From contig JACVTC010000052.1 in the NCBI GenBank assembly GCA_016946835.1, forward strand, positions 165,001 to 229,000: a DNA stretch of 64,000 nt, given 5' to 3'. A program made the position numbers and the translations under genes. The DNA comes from Neocallimastix lanati (nom. inval.) (lineage: Eukaryota > Neocallimastigomycota > Neocallimastigomycetes > Neocallimastigales > Neocallimastigaceae). Positions within the stretch are counted from its first letter, which is position 1, and each line of letters begins with the position of its first letter. Shown here one piece after another: positions 1 through 12,660 of the stretch. The notes under the pieces are model-generated. The model did no database searches. It saw nothing but the letters and a program-made list of their open reading frames with translations, and was not told where the DNA came from.

Positions 1-782
1 ACCTTCTGGTCTTTACAGAAAGGTTATAACAATTAATTACATTTTTCATTAATAGATACTATACAATCATTCTTATTTTTGTTTTAAAAGTTTTTTTCCT
101 TTTGTTTATTTTGTCGTTATTGTCATTTTTTTTATTTTAATAATTCATATATAAATAGAGTGGCATTTCAAATAAAAATGCATTGTACGGTTTCATTTTA
201 TTTTCTTCTTAATTTCTAAAATCTATTGACATGGGAATATTAAACATTTCATAGTAAAATTTAAGAATAAAAAATATTATAGAGTCTGTATAGAACATTT
301 TTTTTTCTTTCTAGTAATTTTTTATTATTTATATGTTATATAATATATATATATATTTACTTTTATAATTTCTATTTAAAATTAATGAATTATGGAGAAT
401 GAATATTGAAGTAAATAAATATATAAATACATTAACTATTTATTTAATTATTGGATAAATGAAAATATATAAAATTTAATATATATTAAATTTATGGTCA
501 TATATATATATAATTTAGTAAATATATATTTACATTTTATTTTATTTATTTGTTATTTTTAAAATTTGTATTATTTATTTACTTATTTATTTATTAATTT
601 ATTTATTTATTTTTATAGTAATATAAACTAAGAAAATACATCGAGTAGATATTTTTTTTCAGAAAATTAATAATTAATTCTATTATTATCATTAAATCTT
701 TTTATTTTGTTTTTATATTATATATATATATATATATATATATTTACAGTTATTAGTTTTATATTTTAATATTTTATAAAAA
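1..782. other. AT-rich non-coding DNA upstream of the glycanase gene
   Basis: No coding sequence, tRNA or other RNA gene is visible. The stretch is almost entirely A/T with short (TA)n tracts around 340-355 and 719-743. It must include the promoter and 5' leader of the gene starting at 783, but I cannot assign any element to it. Confidence 0.6.
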
Positions 783-2327
783 ATGGATGATCCAAGTATA
801 GAATTATCTTTTCGAATTTATTATGAAGATACTGAAACACCTATCGTTTTTGATTCTGAAGGAACAATTAAAGATTTTAAAGAATTTACTTGTTTATGTT
901 TAAATTGCAATTCATCAGATATTATTATATTTTTAGAAAGTTTTGGTCAAATAGACATTGAAGAATTACTTGAATTACCTTTATCTATATTGGAATTAAA
1001 ATCCAAAAACGATCATACCTATAAACTATTTTATTTAAATAAAACGAGAATAGAACAATTAATAAAATATAATTCATTTTGTACACAAAAAATATTTAGC
1101 TTAGATGAATGTTTATCAAATACTTCTATGTCACAATATGGATTAAGATTAAAAAATAAAGAAAATAAAATTGTGTGTCTCGCATGTGCAAAATTTTGTC
1201 ATCAAGATGTATTATCATTACTAGAGAATTTTACAGAAGAAAATTTTGTTTGTGAGTGTTCAAAAATAAGTGGAAATGAATGTACTTTTGATACCTGTGA
1301 ACTAACATATATATTTGGAAATGAAGAAGAAAATAAGTCTTTAAAAAATGAAATAATACAAAAATGTAAAAAAGCTTTAGAAGAGTGTACTTCAGAATTT
1401 AAAGGAAAAATTGAAAAACAAAAACTTGAAGAAATTAAGCAAAAAACATTATTAAGAGATTTTAATTTTGAAGATAGTATAAAAAGTAATATGAAATTAA
1501 TATTAAATTATAAAGACCCAGATACTCAAAAAAAAATAAAAGAAATAATTCCAAAACGTAAAGAAAATTTAACTTCAAAAGAATATGTTAAAGAATTATT
1601 ACATTGGTATAAAAATGAATTTTTTACTTGGTGTAATAAACCAAAATGTCCATTATGTAATTCTGACAAAGATATAAGTGGTGTAGGGACCTATGCTTCC
1701 AATGAAGAAGAAAAACAATATCAGTCATATAGAACTGAGGTCTATAGCTGTCAAGGATGTGGAGGAAACGAAGTACGATTCCCTCGATATAATTCCCCTC
1801 TTAAATTGTTAGAAACCAAAACTGGACGTTGTGGGGAGTGGGCAAATTTATTTGGTGCAATTTTATTTTCTTGTGGATTTAAAACTAGATTTATTAATAA
1901 TTATGAAGATCATGTATGGAATGAATTTTATAATGAAGAAGAAAAACGATGGATACATATTGATTCTTGTGAAGAAGCGTATGATACACCTCTAGTTTAT
2001 GAGCAGGGATGGGGTAGAGTTATGACCTTTATTGTTGCTACTTCAGATGAAGAAATTGTTGATGTTACTCCAAGATATGTTAAAGATTGGACTATTGTTA
2101 AGGAAAGAAGAAGTGATACCATGGAAAATTCATTAAAAAGTGTTATCAATCAAATTAATAATGATTTATATAAAAATTTAAGTGAGGAAGAAAAAGATAA
2201 ATTGAAAGAAAGAAGAATTAAAGAAAAAGAAGAGTTTGACACTAAAACAGGAATAGTTAGTGAAGAAGAAAAATTACCTAGACAATCTGGAAGTGAAGAA
2301 TGGAAAAAAGAAAGAGGTGAAATATAG
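783..2327 (+). CDS. PNG1: Peptide:N-glycanase (PNGase) with UBR-like N-terminal zinc module
   Basis: Cytosolic peptide-N4-(N-acetyl-beta-glucosaminyl)asparagine amidase. The family removes N-glycans from misfolded glycoproteins exported from the ER before proteasomal breakdown. The 514-aa protein comes from one uninterrupted exon. The transglutaminase-like core spans about residues 270-440: paired zinc cysteines C289/C292 and C323/C326, then the catalytic triad C350 (in GRCGEWAN), H377 (in DHVWNE) and D394 (in HIDSCE). The C-H-D spacings of 27 and 17 match those I recall for yeast Png1. Before the core, residues about 98-178 hold C132, C135, C139, H140, C157, C159 and C167 in an order resembling a UBR box (CLAC...CH...NFVCEC), although the second His of a classical box is not obvious. 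No animal-type PUB domain is recognisable. The tail (about 455-514) is charged and probably helical. The start is the first ATG, preceded by A-rich sequence. The PNGase call is secure; the UBR-like call is an inference. Confidence 0.93.
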   Translation: MDDPSIELSFRIYYEDTETPIVFDSEGTIKDFKEFTCLCLNCNSSDIIIFLESFGQIDIEELLELPLSILELKSKNDHTYKLFYLNKTRIEQLIKYNSFCTQKIFSLDECLSNTSMSQYGLRLKNKENKIVCLACAKFCHQDVLSLLENFTEENFVCECSKISGNECTFDTCELTYIFGNEEENKSLKNEIIQKCKKALEECTSEFKGKIEKQKLEEIKQKTLLRDFNFEDSIKSNMKLILNYKDPDTQKKIKEIIPKRKENLTSKEYVKELLHWYKNEFFTWCNKPKCPLCNSDKDISGVGTYASNEEEKQYQSYRTEVYSCQGCGGNEVRFPRYNSPLKLLETKTGRCGEWANLFGAILFSCGFKTRFINNYEDHVWNEFYNEEEKRWIHIDSCEEAYDTPLVYEQGWGRVMTFIVATSDEEIVDVTPRYVKDWTIVKERRSDTMENSLKSVINQINNDLYKNLSEEEKDKLKERRIKEKEEFDTKTGIVSEEEKLPRQSGSEEWKKERGEI

Positions 2328-2949
2328 TCTTAATGGAAATCATAATAAATAAATAAATAAAAAAAAAAAAAAAAAAAAAAAAAAATACTTAAAAATAGTA
2401 TAAATGATATAGGAAACCTAGCTATTTTTTTTTTTTTTTTTTAAAAAATTATTAATAAAAAAAAAAAAAAAAAAATTGTAAAAATAATTAACAAAAGAAC
2501 TACAAATTTTATAATATGTTGTTCTACCTTTTGAATTAATATAATCGAATAAAATTTTTATCATTTTTCAAATTTTGATAGTTCTGGGTTCGATTTTACT
2601 AATTTTATAATTTAATATAGGGGAGCTTAACCATTAAAAGTTTTTATAATTATTATTATTATTATTATTATTTTCATATATAGATAAGATAGAAAAAAGT
2701 GAATTATCAATTTTAAATTAAAGATTTAAATTGTATTATTGAAGAAATTATGGAAAGTATTGAAATGAAAAAAAAAAAAAATAGTACATGAATTAATTTA
2801 ACTATTAGAATTGTGAAGAAGTGGAGATAAGAATAGTAAATCCTAATTTATGGAAAATTTTTAATTGAAGTATTTAAAATATTTAAAATTATTATTATTA
2901 TTTTTTTTATTTTTATTTTTTTTTTTTTTTTTATTCGATATTTAATATT
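2328..2949. other. Intergenic AT-rich DNA
   Basis: Contains homopolymer A and T runs (about 2359-2385 and 2426-2442) and an (ATT)n tract near 2650. I see no gene here. A short TTCGA-containing motif near 2590 looks like part of a tRNA T-arm but has no matching stem. Confidence 0.6.
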
Positions 2950-3203
2950 ATATTTTAAAACAACATCCATGCTTGAAACATTCTAATTCACTACCTTTAG
3001 AACAATTTCTTTAATAATGTTTTTAACACAATTGAAACAGAAATAACAAGCAGTAATTGGTACAAGTAAATGAAGTATCCTAATCATAACTTTCTTGATT
3101 TATTCCATTTCTCATCTCTATAATAGACTTTACCAAAACCTCTTGTATAAATATCTCCATTTTTACTCTAAATTATTGGATTACTGTATGTAGTCTCTTC
3201 TGT

Positions 3204-3247
<44 letters not shown>

Positions 3248-3720
3248 TTGACGTATTTTTTGCTTCCTAAATGTCCTTTAAAAATTTCATTAAAAGGTAT
3301 TATGAGCTTTGTCATCGTATTCATTTATTCCAAGAATATCAGTTGAATCAATACAAATAACATTTGTCAAACGAGCATGGAAAAAATACTTAATCATCAT
3401 TCTATGAAGAAGAGAAGTTAATTACAGTTTCGCTTATATATATATATATATATATATATGTTTTTTTTTTGAATCAGGGTTTGAAGATAATTCTCAATTA
3501 ATACATGTTAATTAAATTACTGAAAAGTAATTGTAGGTGTTTTCCTTATACACATGGATTACATGAATTATTCCAAGTATTAGTATTATTTCTTTAATTT
3601 ATCATTACTTCTGGTATCTAAATTTTAATTTAATATCATGTACGACAGATTTTACATTTAGATTAAATTTTTTAACTAAAGGTATTAAGGATTTAGGAAG
3701 ATAGGTAAAAAATAATAGAT
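2950..3720 (-). pseudogene. Decayed protein-coding remnant, family unknown
   Basis: This block is richer in G/C than its surroundings. Read on the minus strand it gives several short open stretches with normal amino-acid composition, separated by stops and frame changes. Examples are VICIDSTDILGINEYDDKA near 3320-3375, GDIYTRGFGKVYYRDEKWNK near 3105-3165 and YLPKSLIPLVKKFNLNVKSV near 3640-3705. A 39-nt T run (3206-3244) interrupts it. The GFGKVY string recalls a kinase glycine loop, but no other kinase motif is visible. It is most likely a dead gene or transposon ORF. Confidence 0.35.
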
Positions 3721-3909
3721 TGGTTTTTCGAGAGAAGAAATAACAGAAGTATAATAATTTTTTTTTTTTCATCACCTTTGTTTGAACATTTCAAATTATT
3801 TAAATAAAACATAATAATTTTAATAAAAAAAAAAAAATAAAAAATAAAAAATAATAATAAAATAAAATAAAAAAAAAAAATACCCACAGTATTTTAAATA
3901 TTTTTGTAT

Positions 3910-3940
<31 letters not shown>

Positions 3941-4378
3941 CATAATTATTTTTATTTTATTTTATTTTATTTTATTCATCATATTAAATTTTTATTTAAT
4001 TATTTTATAGTTTTAATTTTATTTATTTATTTATTTATAATTTTATTTTTATTTTTATTTTTTTTTAATTTTTATATTAATAGATTTATTAATGTTTAAT
4101 AATTTAATTTATATTGTATTTATTTATTATGAAGTTCTAAATCATTTAATAATTATTATTAATATTATTATTGCTATAATAATAATAATAATTTTATTAT
4201 TTAAAAAAAAAATATATAAAAATTATGAATATATCATGAGATATATAAAAGATAGAAAATATTATAAAAAAAAAAAAATAAAAAAAAATAGTAATAATAA
4301 AATAGAATTATAATATGAAAACACGAAATTAATAATTTTTTTTTTTTTTTTTTTTCGTTTTTATGTTTTTGTTTTTGT

Positions 4379-4410
<32 letters not shown>

Positions 4411-4446
4411 AGTATTTTATCATATAAATTAATTATAAATATTTTT

Positions 4447-4505
<59 letters not shown>

Positions 4506-4681
4506 TTGTTGTTGTTGTTATTGTTATTGTTGCTTTTATTCTTTTCTTTACTGTTCTTTTTTTTTTTTTTTTTTTTTATGCCAACTTTTTGTATTTTAAA
4601 ATTGTTACTTTTTAATTATTTAAGTAATTTTATTATTATTATTATTATTATTAATTATTAATTATTTTTTTATATATATTT
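3721..4681. repeat. Low-complexity AT block with homopolymers
   Basis: Mostly A/T simple sequence: an A run at 3914-3940, a (TA)n tract near 4380-4405 and an uninterrupted run of about 56 T at 4449-4504, followed by GTT/ATT repeats. The short open frames here encode only Ile/Lys/Phe/Asn-rich low-complexity peptides and are not credible genes. Confidence 0.7.
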
Positions 4682-6676
4682 TTACATCATTCTTTTTCTA
4701 GAAAGTATAATTCTTGATATAAGTTGCATTTCACTTCCAGATATAATATAAACCGCATCACCAGTATAACTTGTAAATAATCGAATATTATAACCATAAA
4801 TAATTTGTTTTACACTATCTGTATTATTTTCATTCCAAACTTCTACATAGTTATCACTGATGGCAAGAATATATGGTGAGATGTAAGCAAAGGAGGTAGC
4901 ACTATTTAACCAAAAGATTCTACTATTACCTCTAGAAGGATTACCATTTTTATCGAGGAAGAATCCAACTTTATTATAACAAACAATGAAATCACCTTTT
5001 GTAGTTTTTATTAATTTTATTGGATTATATTCAGCCTTAATGATCCATTCATAATCTGGATTATGCGTATCGAATAAACTTTGAGTGGTTAACGTATTAA
5101 TATCTACTACTTCAAAACCTTTAGTACAACCAACACATAAAGTACGTTTTAAAAATTGTATAGATTTTGCTTCTGCTGGAATATAGAATTGTTTATGAGG
5201 GATTAAGACATCGATGGTGGATACCGATTTTTTTATGGTACGAGTAGAGATAGCATTAATTAATGGTTGATTAGGTTCATAGGATCTTACGGTAGAATTG
5301 GTATTTGCCGTTTTCACAGCACATAGTAAATGATGACCATCACAAAAACCAATTTTCATAAATGAAATACCGGAACAAAGTTTTCTTGGTTTCTTATAGT
5401 TAGAAACAAGATCACCTTTCATTAAAGAATCAATACTGTAAGGAATAACTTCTTTATCAATTAATACAAATAATAAACCAGCATCCGGCATAATATCAAT
5501 GGTGGTAATTCTTTGAAGAGGTAGAATCATGGTTAATATATTTCCAACATTGGTATATAGACCATTTTCATTTGCAAAAATCATAATATCATCCTTAACG
5601 ACCACCGCTGTATTAATCTTTAAATGACAACTAAAGATATTAAATAATTCTATACAGCTACCTTGGACTTGTTTAAGTCTTTCTTCGATAGTTTCAATCC
5701 AAGATTTTTTTTCGGAGTAAACCTTTGTCATAAAAGTGTAGGTTCTTAAACCCATATGAACTATCGAAAAGGTATATCTCTTTTCATTAAATTGAAGCGA
5801 TTTATTATTAATTTTATCTTCTTCTTCATGATCAATTAATTTAATTAATTGAACAGGGATAGGTTTTCTCAAAATTTCAATACTATTTACCTTCTTACGT
5901 GTGATGACAAATGCATTATCTAAGAAGACAATATCTACTTCTTGTGGTGTAGTACCCTCTCTTTTTAATAACAACTGACCTTCTCTTAAGAATTGACGTT
6001 CTGGACTACCTAATTTAAGTTTTAAAATATCTTCTACTTTTTCCATGGTTGTTTGATCCAATAATTTAATCCATTGATCTAACTTTAATTTATTTGTAGT
6101 CTTACCGGCTTTTTCATTAACTTGTTTCAATATATTTTGTATGATTTCCATGGTTGATTTTAATGTTTTTTGATCAGGATGATCCTCTTTCGTATGTTTA
6201 AGAATATCTTTTATAAGAATTGGATATCTACCTAATCTTGTCGTTGGACGAGCCAAGAAACTTTCTAATGGTAACCTTCTAAATTCCTTCTTAGATTGAA
6301 TTTGTTTTAAATAATTTTCTAAAGCTGAATTAGTATTTTTATGGTATTGTAATACTTCTTTCGCTAATGGCTGTATTTCACCATATCTTATATAACAGGT
6401 GAAACTTTTAACAAATTCCATTGTTATATCACCTAATTTATCTACAATAGAACTTTTTTGTTGCATATTTTGTAATGCTTGTGAAAATGGGGCATTACAA
6501 CTCAAAATTTCTTCTATATTACTAAATACAACATTTATAAAATTATCATTGATCTTTGGAACAATACCTTCACTTAAAGGTCTCTTTATAAGCTATTATT
6601 AATTAAAAAAAAAAAAATAAAAAATAAAAAAAATAAAAATAAAAAATAAAAAAAATAAGAAAATAAAAAAAAATAA

Positions 6677-6707
<31 letters not shown>

Positions 6708-6812
6708 TAAAAATAAATAATAATTGAAAATATATATAATAAATTAAATATAATATAATATAATATATATAATATATCATATATAAAAATAAATTATTAA
6801 TCATTAGTATAA

Positions 6813-6844
<32 letters not shown>

Positions 6845-9202
6845 TTTGTTTGTTTGTTTTTGTTTTTTTACCTTAGTTACCGCTATAAGATCATCCACAT
6901 ATTCTTTTTCTGATTGAATAAATTCATAAATGACTTCTTGTCTTTTTCTTTCATGATCATCCACTTTTTCTAAAACATTTTTACCTACTGTAGTAGACCA
7001 AGCATTATCATTACTTCCTGATATACTATTAAGATTATGTTTAGATTCTTTAATGGATGATTTTAAGATGAAAGCCTTTCTTCTAGGACATGAATAAGAA
7101 TAACATGGAGAATCATTGGTACAAGTTGAAGAATAACATGAAGAAATTGCAACAAATACACCAGTTGGTAAATCATCATGAGAACTATAGAGATCATCAT
7201 TAGAAGAACTATTTTCTGTTTTATTTATAGATATTTCTTTACTATCATCATAAACTGGATTTGAATCGATATAATCACTTATAATGGCACTAATATCCAA
7301 TTTAGAATCACGATTATAACGCATCGTGGAACGAGATTTCAATTGATAGATATTATCATTGGAATCAATTAGATTATTGGTATATAAAACATCATGAAAA
7401 AGAAATTGAGATTCCAAGGAACGACCCACTGCAAGGGCTAACTTTCTATTTTTAGTACCAAGAAGAGCAGCAATAGTATCTACAGCATCTGTACCAGTAA
7501 AACTTTCGGAGTATTCGATGGAATCCTTAACTTTCTTTAATAATGGAATGGAATTAATAAATTCTTCTGCAATTTCAGATAAGAGCGCTGAATGATTAAT
7601 AATAATTCCAGTTTCTTCTTCTTCTGAAATATTTTCAGTACTAACATTATTAGAAGTATGACCATCGGCAGCATCCTTAGTTAGAGAAAGAGATGAGTTC
7701 GAATTCTTATTAACTTCGTGATCATTTTCTGAAACGGAGGATGAAGTATTATTATTAGACTTTGGATGAAAGGAAGCACTTGTTCGAGTTGGAAAAACAA
7801 CCGTTGGTGTTGGACCTTGTTCTATAATTGGTTGAGTAATTAATTGTGGTATATTACCCATATCATTATTAATATTATTGGAACTAAATCTATCATTTTT
7901 TAACATTTCTTCAATAGCATCAAAGCTTTGAAGTCCCTGATATTCCATAACTTCACCTGTACTTGTCATGACTGAGAAATTAGAATAGATAGATTGAGTT
8001 TTATAACCTCTCCGAGGAGGGAAAACAACACTTTTATTATCATCATTTGGAGAAGTTGGAGCCATAATAGGTGAACTTTGAGACATGAAACTTTCATTAG
8101 CGAATAAATCAGGAGAATCTGTATAATCATGAAGACTGGGTGAATCTGTTGGAGAATTACATTCATTATGATCATCCAATACAGGTGAGGTAACAACCAG
8201 TGAAGGTGTTTTTATGGGTTGTGATTTTGAAACTACATTATCCTCTGATTTTGTTTGACGACTATTAATTAAAGCTATATTAGCTAATGTTGTTTGGTAA
8301 TCATTATTCTGGATATTACCACTACTGTTACTTCTAACTTTAGAACTGGCATTGATATTATTGGCAAGGACAGTACTATAGCTTTGACTTCGTATATGAT
8401 GAGCACCTGGAGAATTTTCTGCTACAGGTAAGGAAGGTGATCTAGCTCTACCATTATTATCATTAATAATACCTATATTATTTGAAATTTCATTGTTACT
8501 CCTTGGAGGAACACCATTAATTTTATTGACGATATTTAGAGAACCTTTTCCTCTTAAAGGTATCACTGGTTCTTCCATTATTTTACTAGCTTCATTTGTG
8601 GACATGGAGGATACTGAATTCGTTGGTGTATATTTTCTATAATTCATTTCAGTGGTAGATGTATTACTTCTAGGTACGAAATTTGGATTAGTTTCACTGA
8701 CAAAGCTTTTAAATGAAGTAACAGAAGAACTAGGAGAGTGCCTATATATCGATGAAGATGGACTTTTTTGACCTCTGGAAATATCTCTTGTTGGAATAAC
8801 TGGATAAAACCCTGGTGCACTACTATTTTGATTGGGTTGTAAACCTCTATTACTACGTAATGGTTGTCTATTAACTGGATTTATGCTTACAGAAGGTTGA
8901 TGATAAGAATTCTGGGTATTTTGACGACTAATTGTACCACCATAATTCATTGGATTATTTGTACCATAATTTATTCCAGAGGTTGACATTACAGACATTC
9001 TATTGTTTGGTGGTTGTTGATAAGACTGCCTTGCTTGTGATGGATTACTTGGTATTCTTTGAAATTGATTTGGTGTTACACCCAAATTTTGTTGCGGGGG
9101 ATATCCATGATTATTTGCTGTACCTCTTGGTCTTGCTCTTCCTAAAGTTTCATATCTTGGAGGTATAACAATCCCGTTTTCTTTATTTCCCTTATTACTC
9201 AT
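4682..9202 (-). CDS. ROM2: Rho1 guanine nucleotide exchange factor (Rom1/Rom2 type), two exons
   Basis: Activates a Rho GTPase at the cell cortex; in fungi this family drives Rho1 and the cell-wall integrity pathway. Exon 1 is 6872-9202 (777 codons) and exon 2 is 4682-6592; the intron 6593-6871 has donor AAG|GTAAAA and acceptor AATAATAG and lies in phase 0. The product is 1413 aa. Residues 1 to about 530 are disordered and rich in Ser, Asn, Pro and Gln. A DEP domain lies at about 538-625 (GTDAVDTIAALL, then LESQFLFHDV). The DH (RhoGEF) domain starts near 752 (RQEVIYEFIQSEKEYVDDL), is split by the intron, and continues with RRLPLESFLARPTTRLGRYP. A PH domain follows at about 970-1090, then a citron homology (CNH) domain at about 1095-1395. 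Length and domain order match yeast Rom2. Exon 2's frame opens upstream of its first TTG, which fits a spliced junction. The intron contains long A/T simple repeats. Confidence 0.93.
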
Positions 9203-10747
9203 TTCAAAGTAAACTAATAATCAAAAAAAAAATAAAAAAAATAAAAATTTTTTTTTTGTTTTAAAATTATAATATTATATATTAAAATTTTGAAAAGTAA
9301 AAAAAAATATATACATATATATATATATAAATGTGTAACAGAGAATTTATATTTCCATTATATTTCCATTATAATAAATTTAATGTTAATTGAAATTTTA
9401 AAAAAAATAAATTTGTGTATAATTTTATTTAATTTATTAAAAAATTTTTTAATTTTTTGTAATCATTTCACATAATTTATTAAATAAATAATTATATGTT
9501 TTAATTTTAAGCCAATTTAAATAATTACGAACATATATTATTAATTGAGTAAATATTTTAAATTATAAATTTCAATTAAATATAATAATATATTTTTATA
9601 TAATGCAATAATAACAAAATTATCATTAATTGTAATTTTAACAATAAAAATTTATTAGTAAAGTAACATTTTATGAAAAAAAAAAAAAAAAAAAAAAAAT
9701 CTATATATAATATCTATTTACCCTTTATTTTTAGCCTATTCTTTTAATTTAATTTTCTTAATATATATAAATTCACAATTTATCCCTTATGTTTTCGATT
9801 TATCGATATTTATTTATATATATTAATTCTTACTTTACTATATATAATAATCTATAATTTTATTATTCATAAATTGATTTTTTACTTATTGTATATTTTT
9901 CTATATATATATAGAAAAAAAAAAAAAAAAAAAAAAAAAAGATATTGAATATAAAAATGGTGAATTTCTAATAGATTTGATTTATAAATTTATATATATT
10001 TCTGCTAATTTTTCTAATTTCTGTTTTTAAGCTTATTTGTTTATATTTTATAGTAATTTTTATTATTATTTTTTATTGGTATTATACTCTATTTTATTAT
10101 TATTATTATTTTTTTAGTTAATTTTATTTTATTTTATTTTTTGTTATTATAGTGAGTAAAAATCTTCAATTAATGAAAATTTGTGTATTTTTTTGATATA
10201 CGATATTTTTATATATATTATTATTATTTTTTTTTTCTCTCCCTTTTTTATTATTACTATTATTATTGGTGAAAATATATGTTTCCTTTTATCTAATTTT
10301 TAATTTAATATTCATTAAATATATACAATAGAAAATATTTTTATTGTATTTATATTTATATATATATATTTTCTTCTATATGGTCTATATTTCCTTTTTA
10401 TTTTATTAATATTAAAAAAAATATATTAACCTTTCTCTATTGACTTTTTTTTTTTTTTTTTTTGAGTTTTTCTTATTTGTTTTAATTTATATATAATTAT
10501 TTTTTGTTTTTGTTTTTTAACTTTGTTTTATGTATTACGCTTTTTCGTTTTATTAGTTAAATTATATTGAAATGTACACAATTTTTAGATATCATTTACA
10601 ATTTAATGATATTATTGTTTTATCAATATTTTCCTTGAAAATTTAAAATAATAAATTAGTATTATTGTTACTACTAAATAATAAAATTTTATAATTAATA
10701 GATTATTAGATTCATTATAAAAAAAAAAAAAAGCAAAAAAACAAAAA

Positions 10748-10787
<40 letters not shown>

Positions 10788-10880
10788 CGATAAAAATTAA
10801 TAATTCAAATATAGATTAATAAATAAATAATAATTATTATATATTATCTTTGAAAAGATTTACAAGATTAAAATAATTTT
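9203..10880. other. Gene-free AT-rich DNA upstream of ROM2
   Basis: Very high A/T with (TA)n, poly(A) (about 9677-9697 and 9917-9940) and (ATT)n tracts. I find no open frame of normal composition and no RNA gene. The ROM2 promoter must lie in the first few hundred bases. Confidence 0.6.
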
Positions 10881-10955
10881 TATATTTTACTTTAAAACGT
10901 TTTAGTAAAAAAAAAATATTTTACTTTAAAACGTTTTAGTAAAAAAAAAAAAAAA
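10881..10955. repeat. Short direct repeat carrying a palindrome
   Basis: The sequence ATTTTACTTTAAAACGTTTT plus AGT and an A run occurs twice in a row. Each unit contains the perfect palindrome TAAAACGTTTTA. It probably arose by slippage or a small tandem duplication. Confidence 0.6.
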
Positions 10956-11002
10956 AAATTTAATATATCAACAGTATTATAATAATATCAATTTATTTTT
11001 TA

Positions 11003-11033
<31 letters not shown>

Positions 11034-12120
11034 TAATAATTCTTTATTATTTATTATTTAATTATTTTTTATTAATCATTTATACTTTATTATTTATTAT
11101 TTATTAATAATTATTTATTCATTATTTATATTTATTTATTCATATATTTATAAATAATAGATAATAACTGAATATGATTAGTAAGGGTTAGAGCATTATG
11201 AACTAAAAAAAAATAATTTTAAAAAATATAATTATATATTTACAATTAGTATTTATTTTAAATTTAATAATAATACGAATTATTCATTATATTTATTTAA
11301 TCATTATATTCATAATTATTGTATATAAATTTAATCTATTTTATAATTATAAAACCGAAACTTTATTATATAATTAAATTTTTTAAATTTTTGTTATTTT
11401 TTTTTGCCTTTCTTTTTTTCAAGCTATTTAATATAGAATATATTAATAACATATTCATATAATATATAAATTGTATTGTTTTATTATTAATCATTAATAT
11501 AGTAATATATTTAATAATATAATATATTAATAAAATTCATGTATTTAACTATTAATAATTATTTTGTAATATATTAAAAGATACTATATTAATTTATTAA
11601 ATGTAATATATTAATCTAATAATTTATTTTTAAATGAAACGCTCTATATATAAAATGCTTTAAACATTGCATTTAATTGGAAATAAATTAATATATTACT
11701 ATATAATATATTAACCTATATATTACATTATATTAAATTAATTCAAAAATAAATGTTTGATATAAAACAATTGATTTGTTAATATTAATTTTAATTTATA
11801 ATCTATAATTATTTTAAAGCTGATAGATTAACTAAAGTAAATAAATAAATAAATAATAAATAAATAATAATAAATAAATAAATAAATAAATAATAAATAA
11901 ATAATAAATAAAAATATATATAATAAATAAATAACTAATTATGAAAAATAATAGATAATAGCAATTCATATTTAATCGTTCTTCTAATGCTTTAATAAAA
12001 ATAAATATTTTCAAATTAAATGTATTATATAAAAGTTGGAGTGTAGTATAAGATATTCTTTCATATACAAAAATATATAAAATATATATATAATATATAA
12101 TATATATATATAATAAAAAT
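10956..12120. other. Gene-free AT-rich DNA
   Basis: Only A/T-rich sequence with TTATT and AAATA type imperfect repeats, for example (AAAT)n at about 11840-11945. Nothing coding is visible. Confidence 0.6.
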
Positions 12121-12660
12121 ATATATTAAATATAAAATATAAAATATAAAATATAAAATATAAAATATAAAATATTCAAATATAAAATATAAAATATAAA
12201 ATATAAAATATAAAATATAAAATATAAAATATAAAATATAAAATATAAAATATAAAATATAAAATATAAAATATAAAATATAAAATATAAAATATAAAAT
12301 ATAAAATATAAAATATAAAATATAAAATATAAAATATAAAATATAAATATAAAGATAAAAGATAAAAGATAAAAGATAAAAGATAAAAGATAAAATATAA
12401 AATATAAAATATTAAATATAAAATATAAAATATTCAAATATAAAATATTAAATATAAAATATAAAATATTAAAATATAAAATATAGAATATAAAATATAA
12501 AATATTAAATATAAAATATTCAAATATAAAATATTAAATATAAAATATAAAATATTAAAATATAAAATATAGAATATAAAATATAAAATATTAAATATAA
12601 AATATAAATATAAAATATTAAATATAAAATATAAAATATTAAAATATAAAATATAAAAAT
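12121..12660. repeat. ATATAAA minisatellite array
   Basis: About 540 bp of tandem 7-bp units (ATATAAA). A pure core runs from about 12183 to 12345. Six AGATAAA variant units sit together around 12353-12391, and higher-order variants (ATATTAAATATAAA and CAAATATAAAATATTAA blocks) fill the right half. Because 7 is not a multiple of 3, the array reads open in some frames and produces spurious ORFs. No gene overlaps it. Confidence 0.93.

Noticed and set aside
2570-2605. tRNA T-arm-like motif (GGGTTCGATTTTAC)
   Set aside because: The flanking bases do not pair as a 5-bp T stem, and no anticodon or acceptor arm can be drawn.
3693-3887. 64-codon minus-strand frame with a hydrophobic segment
   Set aside because: Low-complexity Phe/Ile sequence read from A/T homopolymers; no conserved features.
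4092-4313. 73-codon plus-strand frame resembling a small membrane protein
   Set aside because: Ile/Lys/Tyr-only composition, matching translation of random A/T DNA.
6586-6804. 72-codon frame between the ROM2 exons
   Set aside because: It lies in the ROM2 intron and is translated simple sequence.
12126-12437. 103-codon open frame
   Set aside because: Produced by the 7-bp ATATAAA array; the peptide is a pure repeat of Tyr/Ile/Phe/Leu.
12121-12660. Regular spacing suggestive of a CRISPR-like array
   Set aside because: Units are contiguous 7-mers without unique spacers, in what looks like a eukaryotic nuclear genome.
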